Shown one piece after another: positions 1 to 5,983 of a stretch of DNA of 13,217 nucleotides. Origin of the DNA: Microcaldota archaeon (lineage in GTDB: Archaea > Micrarchaeota > Micrarchaeia > Burarchaeales > Fermentimicrarchaeaceae). Where the stretch lies: contig JAPLWT010000020.1 of the NCBI GenBank assembly GCA_026396455.1, positions 1 to 13,217 on the forward strand, written 5' to 3'. Made by a program: the position numbers and the translations under genes. The first letter of the stretch is position 1, and every line of letters starts with the position of its first letter. The notes below the pieces were generated by a model. The model saw nothing but the letters and a program-made list of their open reading frames with translations. It did not search any database and had not been told where the DNA came from.

Positions 1-702
1 TATTTTATTGTGCTTTGAACTTAAATTATACGCCTCCATCTTTCTGCCGACATGCCATTTCTCCAGTTTCTCTGCAATTTTGAGCCCTCTTTTGCTGCTG
101 CATATTACTACCAGCTCGCATCCTCTCCTCGCCATCATCCATGCTGCGTTATATGAACTCATATCGCTAATCACTGCGACTACCTTGCCCTGGCTCCCAA
201 GAGGCATCCCACCGCATGCTTTTATGCGATTTCTTGAGATGAAGGCCTTCTTCATCCTCACATCAACAAATATCTCTTCACTGGGCTCCTCAAGATCTAC
301 TTTCAGTTTCCTGTTTCTAAGTTCACTAAGCATTCTTGCTCCTGCCTTTACTCCTATATCATTGCTAGTAAAATTGTGCTCGCCAAATCTTCTCGCTCTT
401 ATCGCAAAAGAGGAGCCTTTCCTGAATTTCCTGCCAATCCCGACGCACTTCTCAACAATTCGGTCAATATCCGCCGGCACAACCTCGCATATGGAAATAT
501 ACACAATTCCAAAAACATTCCTCAGCTTCTCTGCGCATCTCTCCTCGTCATCTGCTTCTATAAAAAAGACCCCTCCCTCCCTGCTTATCCTGAAGTTGCA
601 TCCTTCAAGCGCCACCCTGATATTCCACCCCAGAATCCTCTCAAGAATAGACCTCGTTGCTTTTCCTTTCAGCATTATTTCGGAGTATTTTGCCAGTATC
701 AC
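1..702 (-). CDS. thiI: ThiI-like THUMP-domain protein (5' part; PP-loop degenerate)
   Basis: This gene reads from 702 down to the window edge, 234 codons without a stop, so the C-terminus is missing. The start of the protein (AKYSEIMLKGK) is the N-terminal ferredoxin-like region of ThiI, and residues about 55-160 look like a THUMP domain, which binds tRNA acceptor stems. GGMPLGSQGK at 164-173 is the ThiI hinge that leads into the adenylation domain. ThiI normally makes 4-thiouridine in tRNA by adenylating U8 with an SGGxDS PP-loop. Here the aligned residues are SDMSSY (179-184), so the glycines and the usual aspartate position are lost while the following helix (AAWMMARRG) is kept. The GTG at 702 is chosen because an in-frame stop lies a few codons upstream with no ATG between, and a TATA-like box sits about 27 nt away. 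Family assignment is confident; sulfur-transfer activity is doubtful. The long plus-strand frame here is antisense shadow. Confidence 0.85.
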   Translation of the reverse strand, partial: MILAKYSEIMLKGKATRSILERILGWNIRVALEGCNFRISREGGVFFIEADDEERCAEKLRNVFGIVYISICEVVPADIDRIVEKCVGIGRKFRKGSSFAIRARRFGEHNFTSNDIGVKAGARMLSELRNRKLKVDLEEPSEEIFVDVRMKKAFISRNRIKACGGMPLGSQGKVVAVISDMSSYNAAWMMARRGCELVVICSSKRGLKIAEKLEKWHVGRKMEAYNLSSKHNKI

Positions 703-723
703 AGGTAAATTATACGCTTTGCC

Positions 724-734
724 ATTTTATTAAT
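724..734 (-). promoter_or_regulatory. TATA box for the ThiI-like gene
   Basis: ATTAATAAAAT on the minus strand is centred about 27 nt before the GTG at 702. That spacing would put transcription initiation at or next to the start codon, so a leaderless mRNA is inferred. Confidence 0.5.
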
Positions 735-760
735 GTGCTCCATCCGGATTATGTGCAAAG

Positions 761-770
761 CTTTTAAAAA
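761..770 (+). promoter_or_regulatory. TATA box for the micro-ORF/transporter operon
   Basis: CTTTTAAAAA is centred about 25 nt upstream of the ATG at 791. The expected transcription start therefore coincides with that ATG, which gives a leaderless transcript beginning with the 28-codon ORF. The core is nearly palindromic and could also assist minus-strand transcription. Confidence 0.55.
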
Positions 771-790
771 CAAAGTACAAAATCCTTTAT

Positions 791-877
791 ATGAATGCCA
801 GCATGACTTTCACTCTTTTCAGTGCATTTGCAATGATAGTAATCACGCTCATATTCATCTATCTAATCACCCGGTGA
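791..877 (+). CDS. 28-residue single-pass membrane micro-protein
   Basis: This short frame runs from ATG 791 to TGA 877. It encodes a polar N-terminus (MNAS) followed by one long hydrophobic stretch (residues about 7-26, ending FIYLITR), a typical single transmembrane helix with a positive C-terminal end. Two things support it as a real gene. A TATA-like box lies about 25 nt upstream, so the ATG would be the first codon of a leaderless mRNA. The stop also lies inside a GGTGA Shine-Dalgarno-like sequence (873-877), four bases before the ATG of the transporter, which would couple translation of the two. The alternative is a leader peptide whose translation only delivers ribosomes to the next gene. 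No known family is recognised, and the function is unknown. Confidence 0.5.
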   Translation: MNASMTFTLFSAFAMIVITLIFIYLITR

Positions 878-881
878 GTTG

Positions 882-1298
882 ATGGACTGGAGGATAGCAG
901 CTGTTGTAACGATGCTTGTGCTTGGAGTCTACAACATACTCGTAAAGAAATTTGTCGATAACGAGGATTGGAGAGTGGTAATACCATTTGTTTTTATTGC
1001 CTCCCTTGTGCTTTTCATATATTTCCTGGCCACATACCAGACCTTTGCTTATAAAATAAATACGGATTCAATCCTGCTTTCCGTGGCATTGGCTTTAGTT
1101 TTTGGCATCTCAATAATCTTCACCTACCTCTCATTCAGCGAAGGAGGCCCTGTGAGCATAGTGGTGCCAATATTCAGCCTCAGCACATTTGTCGCAGTTA
1201 TCCTAGCAGTTGTATTCCTCAAGGAGACCATAAATCTTCAGACGATGATAGGCATAATCCTAAGCCTTGTTGGCATGGTTTTCCTTCTCTATAAATAA
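882..1298 (+). CDS. EamA/DMT-family membrane protein, single-domain (half-size)
   Basis: The 138-residue protein has about five hydrophobic helices: residues roughly 5-23, 32-50, 63-83, 91-113 and 119-137. The last part (GGPVSIVVPIFSLSTF, then FLKETINLQTMIGIILSLVG) is the characteristic end of an EamA domain in the drug/metabolite transporter superfamily. Full-length DMT carriers have two such domains and ten helices, so this one probably works as a homodimer or with a partner. The substrate cannot be read from sequence. The start is set at ATG 882 rather than the TTG at 879 because GGTGA at 873-877 is well placed for it. The gene is in operon with the 28-residue membrane ORF, four bases away. 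Family call is good; transport function is inferred. Confidence 0.8.
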   Translation: MDWRIAAVVTMLVLGVYNILVKKFVDNEDWRVVIPFVFIASLVLFIYFLATYQTFAYKINTDSILLSVALALVFGISIIFTYLSFSEGGPVSIVVPIFSLSTFVAVILAVVFLKETINLQTMIGIILSLVGMVFLLYK

Positions 1299-1328
1299 CT
1301 CATCACGATAGACAAATGACGAATAAGC

Positions 1329-1337
1329 TTATAAAAA
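1329..1337 (+). promoter_or_regulatory. TATA box of the AMP-forming acetyl-CoA synthetase gene
   Basis: TTATAAAAA predicts a transcription start near 1358-1360. That gives a short 5' leader of about 13-15 nt containing the ribosome binding site at 1361-1368. Unlike most starts in this window, this one is not leaderless. Confidence 0.6.
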
Positions 1338-1360
1338 TTCTCTAGCATACTATACTACAC

Positions 1361-1368
1361 GGAGGGAG
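1361..1368 (+). promoter_or_regulatory. Strong Shine-Dalgarno site of acs
   Basis: GGAGGGAG ends four bases before ATG 1373 and is the strongest Shine-Dalgarno match seen in the window. It fixes the acs start and suggests high translation of this gene compared with its mostly leaderless neighbours. Confidence 0.7.
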
Positions 1369-1372
1369 ACAA

Positions 1373-3115
1373 ATGGAAGCAGATTTTGTAAGAGTATCAC
1401 AGAAGAAGTTTAAAGGAAAGCCCAATATGGGCGCATATGAAAAGGTTTATTCCAATTTCAAATGGGAGGACGTACAAGATGAGGTGGAGTCTTTCGAGGG
1501 AGGTAAGCTGAACCAGGCTTACAACACGATAGATAAGCACAGAAATACGTGGAGGAAGAACAAGGTGGCTCTTTACTGGGAGGGTGAGGACGGAACAGCA
1601 AAGAAATACACTTTCCTGGAAATGTCTAACCTCTCCAACAAGTTTGCCAATGCTCTCACGAGCCGTGGCATAAAGAAGGGGGACAGAGTTTTCATATTCC
1701 TTTCAAGAATACCGGAGAACTACACAAGTTTCCTCGGAATACTGAAAATGGGCGGAGTTGCTGGCACGATGTTCGCGGCATTCGGCCCAGAGGCAGTGAG
1801 GGACAGACTGCTCGACAGCGATGCCGTTGCCGTTGTCACAGATATGAAGCTCAAGCCAAGAGTTGACCAGATACGAAAGGAGCTTCCGAATCTCAAGTAC
1901 GTATTTGTTGTTGGGGGAAAAGACCTTAAGGCCGACCAAGGCGAACTCAGCTTTGAGGAGGAAGTCAAGCGTGCATCACGCGACTTTGAAGCTGAGAAGA
2001 TGAACCCGGATGATACTGCTTTTATACAATACACATCAGGCTCAACAGGGAAGCCCAAGGGGGTTATGCACACACACGGAGGAATGCTCCAGCAGCACAT
2101 AACAGCGAAATGGGTGCTTGACCTCAAGGACGACGACATATACTGGTGCACATCCGACCCAGGCTGGATAACTGGGATAATATACACAATTCTTGGTGCT
2201 TGGTCCAATGGCGCCTCTCAAGTGATATTCGACGGAAGGTTTGATCCTGATAAATGGTACTCGCTCATAGAGAGATACCAAATTAATGTTTGGTACACTG
2301 CCCCTACGGCCCTGAGGATGCTGATGTCCATAGGTGACGAGATACCAAAGAAATACAACATGAAGAGCCTGAGGCACATATGCAGCGTTGGCGAGCCGCT
2401 CAATCCAGAGCCGATAAGGTGGGCCCACAAGGTTTTCGGGCTGTGGGTGCACGACACCTGGTGGCAGACTGAGACTGGGAGCATGCTGATATGCAACTAC
2501 CCGAAGATGGACATGAAGATTGGGTACATGGGGAAACCATTCCCAGGCATAACAGCTGCAGTAGTAGATGATAACGGCAATGAGGTGAAGCCTGGAGAAG
2601 AGGGAGATCTGGCCCTGAGGCCGGGCTGGCCGTCGATGTTCAAGGGCATATGGAAAAACGAGGAGAAATTCAAGTCCTACATAAAGAACGGCTGGTACAT
2701 CACAGGTGACAAGGGCAAGATGGACTCAGACGGCTACTTCATATACGTGGGAAGGGGAGACGACGTCATAAAGACTGCTGGCGAGAGAGTAGGTCCATTC
2801 GAGATAGAGAGTGCTCTAGTTGACCACCCCGCGGTTGCAGAGGCAGGCGTCATAGGCAAGCCAGACCCCGAGGGGATAAGAGGAGAGATAATCAAGGCAT
2901 TCATAGTCCTCAGGAAGGGCCACACCCCATCCAAGGAGCTTGAGGAGGAAATAAGGAAGTTCATAAAGACCAGGCTCGCAGGGCACATGTACCCGAAAGA
3001 AATAGAGTTCAGGGACACCCTGCCAAGGACGCAGAGCGGGAAGATAATGAGAAGGGTGCTGAAAGCTCAGGAGCTCGGTCTGCCGACTGGAGACCTTTCG
3101 ACAATCGAGAAATAA
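1373..3115 (+). CDS. acs: Acetyl-CoA synthetase, AMP-forming
   Basis: This 580-residue enzyme activates acetate with ATP and CoA to acetyl-CoA, AMP and pyrophosphate, through an acetyl-adenylate, in the cytoplasm. All core ANL-superfamily motifs are visible. The P-loop-like YTSGSTGKPKG is at 220-230, and WWQTETGS is at 363-370. The tryptophan of WWQTETG is the residue that restricts the pocket to acetate in characterised Acs. YITGDKG at 442-448 carries the ribose-binding Asp. The hinge region GRGDDVIKTAGERVGPFE follows, and PRTQSGKIMRR carries the catalytic Lys557, the residue acetylated in regulated bacterial Acs. It is shorter than the roughly 650-residue bacterial enzymes but resembles the compact archaeal/Bacillus AcsA type. 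The gene has its own promoter and converges with the ADP-forming enzyme's operon, so acetate activation and acetate production genes lie tail to tail. Propionate or another short acid cannot be excluded as substrate. Confidence 0.92.
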   Translation: MEADFVRVSQKKFKGKPNMGAYEKVYSNFKWEDVQDEVESFEGGKLNQAYNTIDKHRNTWRKNKVALYWEGEDGTAKKYTFLEMSNLSNKFANALTSRGIKKGDRVFIFLSRIPENYTSFLGILKMGGVAGTMFAAFGPEAVRDRLLDSDAVAVVTDMKLKPRVDQIRKELPNLKYVFVVGGKDLKADQGELSFEEEVKRASRDFEAEKMNPDDTAFIQYTSGSTGKPKGVMHTHGGMLQQHITAKWVLDLKDDDIYWCTSDPGWITGIIYTILGAWSNGASQVIFDGRFDPDKWYSLIERYQINVWYTAPTALRMLMSIGDEIPKKYNMKSLRHICSVGEPLNPEPIRWAHKVFGLWVHDTWWQTETGSMLICNYPKMDMKIGYMGKPFPGITAAVVDDNGNEVKPGEEGDLALRPGWPSMFKGIWKNEEKFKSYIKNGWYITGDKGKMDSDGYFIYVGRGDDVIKTAGERVGPFEIESALVDHPAVAEAGVIGKPDPEGIRGEIIKAFIVLRKGHTPSKELEEEIRKFIKTRLAGHMYPKEIEFRDTLPRTQSGKIMRRVLKAQELGLPTGDLSTIEK

Positions 3116-3116
3116 T

Positions 3117-3147
3117 CTCCTTCTTTTTTCTTATTTTATTTTTTATT
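3117..3147 (+). terminator. Oligo-T terminator after acs
   Basis: Immediately after the acs stop the plus strand is a pyrimidine/T-rich run with several T4-T6 tracts and no strong hairpin. This is the normal form of archaeal intrinsic termination. It overlaps the last codons of the convergent alpha-subunit gene. Confidence 0.55.
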
Positions 3148-4506
3148 CACAAATTTCGAGTAGTTCACAAGCTTCCTCAGCGCCATTATTGCATGCGCGG
3201 AGGACGTGTAAGTTGGAACCCCGCAGTTCTCCAGCATCCTACTGTGCACTTCGCTGTATTCTCCACCAGGGCATACAACGAGTATTGGTTTCTTCTTAAT
3301 ATTCGATGCTTCCACAAGTATGCTGACGATTCTAGAATCAATATTCTCTGTTTGGAAAAGCACTCCAACGAGAATTGCGTCTATACCAGAATCTTCGAGC
3401 ATGCTATGCACCGCAACCCCGAACCTATCAGCGCCAGCATCTCCGCTCAAATCCAGCGGATTCTTAATATTAACATAAGCCGGCACATTCTCGCTTATCT
3501 TCCTCTTGCTCTCCTCGCTCAGTTCAGCAAGTTTCAGTCCATTCTCCTCAACGCTATCTGTTGCGACGACCGCCAACCCCCCTCCGTTAGTTATTATCCC
3601 GACTCTCTCACCACTGCAGAACGGCTGGGATTCAAAAAGTTTTGAGAAATCGAAAATCTGATCCAAATTTCGAGCTTCTGTTGCATTGCACTGTTTGAAC
3701 ACTGCCTCGTAGACTGCAGCATTCCCTGCCAAAGAGCCGGTGTGAGACTTCGTCGCAGCAGCACCCCCAGCTGTCTTTCCTCCCTTCAGCACAACTACTG
3801 GCTTCTTCTTTGTAACCTCCTTCAACGTTTCAAAGAACTCTCTACCCCTTCTTACTCCTTCTATGTAAAGTACAATTATCCTAGTTTTATCATCATCAGC
3901 TATATACCTCAGCATATCCGTCTCATCAAGCACAGCGCCGTTACCATAAGAAACAAATTTTGACATTCCGAAGCCCTGCCTTGCCATCAAATCAAGCACG
4001 GCGCCTCCAATAGCACCGCTCTGGCTTATGAAGCTCACCGTTCCGAGCTTCGGCCTTCCCATTTTGTAGGTTGGTATGAAAACACTGTCAACTCTTGTCA
4101 AAGGGTTTATCACTCCCATGCAGTTTGGCCCAAGGCATGCAATGTCATACTTGCGGCATACTTCCTTGAGCTCATTCTCCAGCTCAACATTCCCGACTTC
4201 TGAGAACCCTCCGCTTATAACTATCGCCCCTTTAACCCCCTTCTCCCCGCACTCTCTCAGCGCATCAGGAACAAACTTTGCGGGTATGGCTATCACAGCA
4301 AGGTCAATCTCCCCTTCAACATCCTTAACGCTTGGATAGCATTTCAAGTCAAGTATCTCAGTACATTTGGGGTTTATCGGGTAAACCCGCCCCCTAAAAC
4401 CGCCTTCAATGGAATTCCTTACGAGCACATGCCCAATCTTTCCAGGGTCTCTGGAAGCGCCTATTACCGCAACGCTATTCGGGTTGAAGAGAACATCTAC
4501 ATTCAA
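3136..4506 (-). CDS. acdA: ADP-forming acetyl-CoA synthetase, alpha subunit
   Basis: The alpha subunit of acetate-CoA ligase (ADP-forming) carries the CoA-binding domain and the two CoA-ligase domains. With the beta subunit it converts acetyl-CoA, ADP and phosphate to acetate, CoA and ATP, the main energy-conserving step of acetate-forming archaea. Visible features are the Rossmann start LFNPNSVAVIGASRDPGKIG (about residues 6-25), GPNCMGV near 126-132, SQSGAIGG at 161-168, and SHTGSLAG with the catalytic, phosphorylated His255. Length is 456 residues, close to the family's roughly 460. The TTG at 4506 is chosen because the protein then begins like known alpha subunits (MNVDVLFNPN) and its TTG overlaps the beta stop in a TTGA junction. 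An upstream TTG at 4533 would add nine residues. It is translated after the beta subunit in one operon. Confidence 0.9.
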   Translation of the reverse strand: MNVDVLFNPNSVAVIGASRDPGKIGHVLVRNSIEGGFRGRVYPINPKCTEILDLKCYPSVKDVEGEIDLAVIAIPAKFVPDALRECGEKGVKGAIVISGGFSEVGNVELENELKEVCRKYDIACLGPNCMGVINPLTRVDSVFIPTYKMGRPKLGTVSFISQSGAIGGAVLDLMARQGFGMSKFVSYGNGAVLDETDMLRYIADDDKTRIIVLYIEGVRRGREFFETLKEVTKKKPVVVLKGGKTAGGAAATKSHTGSLAGNAAVYEAVFKQCNATEARNLDQIFDFSKLFESQPFCSGERVGIITNGGGLAVVATDSVEENGLKLAELSEESKRKISENVPAYVNIKNPLDLSGDAGADRFGVAVHSMLEDSGIDAILVGVLFQTENIDSRIVSILVEASNIKKKPILVVCPGGEYSEVHSRMLENCGVPTYTSSAHAIMALRKLVNYSKFVNKK

Positions 4507-5120
4507 GGTAACACCCTTATATCCACTGCGCAATACCCCTTCCCATACACTATGGCAGGGTTTATATCCATCTCATTTATCTGCTCATTTTCATAGAGGA
4601 GTTTTGAGACTTTCTGAAGAACATCTGCTATTGCTTCAATATCCGCAGGCTTGCTCCCCCTCACCCCTTTAAACAGCGGATATGCCTTAAGCTCAGTTAT
4701 CATTTCCAATGCGTCATCCCTACCTATGGGGCACACCCTGAGCGAGAAATCCTTGAAAACTTCCACAAATATTCCCCCAAGTCCGAACAGTATGACTGGC
4801 CCAAACTGCTCGTCCCTCCTTCCCCCGACTATCATCTCCAAACCTGGCTTTGCCATGCTCTGGACGAGCACCCCATCAACTTTCGCGTTCCCAGCATTCG
4901 ACATAATTTCTAAATAAGCCTTTCTGAGCGAATCTGCATCCTTAACATTCAGCTTCACGCATCCCTGGTCTGATTTGTGGAGTATTTCATCCGATACGAC
5001 CTTTAAAACAACCGGATACTTCGCAACTTTCAAAGCTTCATCAACAGTTCTAACCACGCTGCCTTCCACGAAATTTATGTCATATCTCTTAAGTAGGGCA
5101 ACAGCCTCTTGGTATCTCAT
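4503..5120 (-). CDS. acdB: ADP-forming acetyl-CoA synthetase, beta subunit (ATP-grasp)
   Basis: This 205-residue ATP-grasp subunit phosphorylates ADP, taking phosphate from the alpha-subunit histidine through its own histidine. Visible motifs are YPVVLKVVSDEILHKSDQG at 35-53, with the nucleotide-binding Lys40 and the phosphate-shuttling His48, then GGRRDEQFGPVILFGLGG (99-116). NEMDINP at 182-188 holds the metal-binding Glu/Asn positions. It lacks roughly 25 N-terminal residues found in the longer Pyrococcus-type beta chains, but all catalytic parts are present. It is the first gene of the operon; its stop overlaps the alpha start by four bases, which favours equal synthesis of both chains. 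Many archaea and bacteria carry alpha and beta fused in one polypeptide of about 700 residues; here they are separate, beta first. A TATA-like box 26 nt from the ATG suggests a leaderless mRNA. Confidence 0.9.
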   Translation of the reverse strand: MRYQEAVALLKRYDINFVEGSVVRTVDEALKVAKYPVVLKVVSDEILHKSDQGCVKLNVKDADSLRKAYLEIMSNAGNAKVDGVLVQSMAKPGLEMIVGGRRDEQFGPVILFGLGGIFVEVFKDFSLRVCPIGRDDALEMITELKAYPLFKGVRGSKPADIEAIADVLQKVSKLLYENEQINEMDINPAIVYGKGYCAVDIRVLP

Positions 5121-5141
5121 TCCAACAACCTACTCCAACGC

Positions 5142-5150
5142 AATAAATTA
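5142..5150 (-). promoter_or_regulatory. TATA box of the acdB-acdA operon
   Basis: TAATTTATT on the minus strand is centred about 26 nt from ATG 5120, consistent with a leaderless start. The rest of the 102-bp gap (5121-5222) holds only A/T-rich sequence, including a TTTTT tract at 5184-5193 (minus strand) that could end the upstream gene's transcript. Confidence 0.5.
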
Positions 5151-5222
5151 GATTACTCTACTTTTTTATAGTTTGCCTAAAAATAAGCGTTATAATCCAC
5201 CCGTAAAAGATGCGATTTCCAC

Positions 5223-5945
5223 TCACTTCTTCAAAACGAGATATACTGCAGCCAATACGCATGCCACGGCTATCAAAATCCCTATCACATAGACTGCTAG
5301 TTGCATGGGGTTCTTCTTCCAGTTCTCAATGTAATAATCCATCTTAGCCTTCCTCTTTGTAGAACTATCCAGCTTGACAGCTTCAGCAGGTGCGGTCGTT
5401 GCCGCAGCTTCGGCAAGTGCTGGCGGCTCAGCGATTTCGGCAGGCGGAGCTCCAGTGACCACTATCTGCTCCTCAGGTGGCTTTTCCTTCCTCGGCATTG
5501 CGCTAACCTTCTTGAACCCATCCTCAGTTATGCTCAGGCTTACCTTTAGGTTTTTTATGGCATAGCTGGCCAAATCCTGTTTCACAAGCTTGTGCAGATG
5601 CACCGCAAGGTCGCCGCTCCTTATGTTCAGCTTGTTTTTTATTGCTTCTGAATCTTGGTAACCAGCAACTATATTCTGCAATATGGCCAGATCCAACTCG
5701 TCAACTGCCTCCTTTGCCTTCTCGTCAGCCACCTCCAGCATTCTGGCTCCAACCTCCGTAACCTCGACTTCACTGGGGCCAGGGTAGCTTGACTTGAAGT
5801 CTATATACCCCTTCTGCTTAAGAGTTCCCAGAATGTTTGCAGATTCAAAAAAAGACGAGTTTATCTTAACTCCGAACTTCTCAACTACGGTACCTGGTTC
5901 TATCCTCTGCAGCACCACCAAATCCCTAAAAGTGAGCTCTTCCAT
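5223..5945 (-). CDS. Tail-anchored protein with two predicted winged-helix domains
   Basis: The 240-residue protein is not assigned to a named family. Residues 1-72 and 84-148 each look like a winged helix: several helices, then a beta-wing with a conserved ending (EVEVTEVGARML at 59-70; KVSLSITEDGFKKV at 134-147). A Pro/Ala/Glu-rich, low-complexity linker follows (about 150-195), then a basic patch (STKRKAKMDYY) and one strong transmembrane helix (215-237) ending LVLKK. There is no N-terminal signal, so the topology expected is tail-anchored with the winged helices in the cytoplasm. This resembles in principle membrane-bound archaeal regulators such as ArnR of Sulfolobus, which couples a winged helix to membrane helices, but I see no sequence reason to call it an orthologue. 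It is transcribed alone, divergently from the RNase gene, and may regulate that 38-bp promoter region. Protein-protein docking instead of DNA binding is possible. Confidence 0.75.
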   Translation of the reverse strand: MEELTFRDLVVLQRIEPGTVVEKFGVKINSSFFESANILGTLKQKGYIDFKSSYPGPSEVEVTEVGARMLEVADEKAKEAVDELDLAILQNIVAGYQDSEAIKNKLNIRSGDLAVHLHKLVKQDLASYAIKNLKVSLSITEDGFKKVSAMPRKEKPPEEQIVVTGAPPAEIAEPPALAEAAATTAPAEAVKLDSSTKRKAKMDYYIENWKKNPMQLAVYVIGILIAVACVLAAVYLVLKK

Positions 5946-5952
5946 GATAAGC

Positions 5953-5964
5953 TTTTTTTAATTA
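5953..5964 (+). promoter_or_regulatory. TATA-like box of the aCPSF2 gene
   Basis: TTTTTTTAATTA is centred about 25 nt before ATG 5984, so a leaderless transcript is inferred. It lies within the same 38 bp as the promoter of the divergent gene, so only one polymerase may be able to occupy the region at a time. Confidence 0.4.
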
Positions 5965-5967
5965 ACC

Positions 5968-5975
5968 TTTAAATA
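5968..5975 (-). promoter_or_regulatory. TATA box of the tail-anchored winged-helix gene
   Basis: TATTTAAA on the minus strand is centred 26 nt from ATG 5945, giving a predicted leaderless start. It sits only about ten bases before the divergent ATG at 5984. Confidence 0.5.
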
Positions 5976-5983
5976 GTTAATCG

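Noticed and set aside
22..717. Direct repeat TAAATTATACGC at 22 and again near 706.
   Set aside because: Both are A/T-rich and one is inside the coding frame; a 12-base match in 13 kb is expected several times by chance.
8..733. Long plus-strand frame of 241 codons at the left end.
   Set aside because: It is antisense to the ThiI-like gene, whose reading frame gives recognisable family motifs; the plus frame is low-complexity Ser/Leu/Ile-rich shadow.
1720..2496. Several minus-strand frames of 78-162 codons opposite acs.
   Set aside because: All lie within a coding region whose plus-strand frame shows every catalytic motif of AMP-forming acetyl-CoA synthetase.
5374..5565. Ala/Gly-rich plus-strand frames over the winged-helix gene.
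   Set aside because: They are the complement of its Pro/Ala-rich linker; compositional bias opens the opposite frames.
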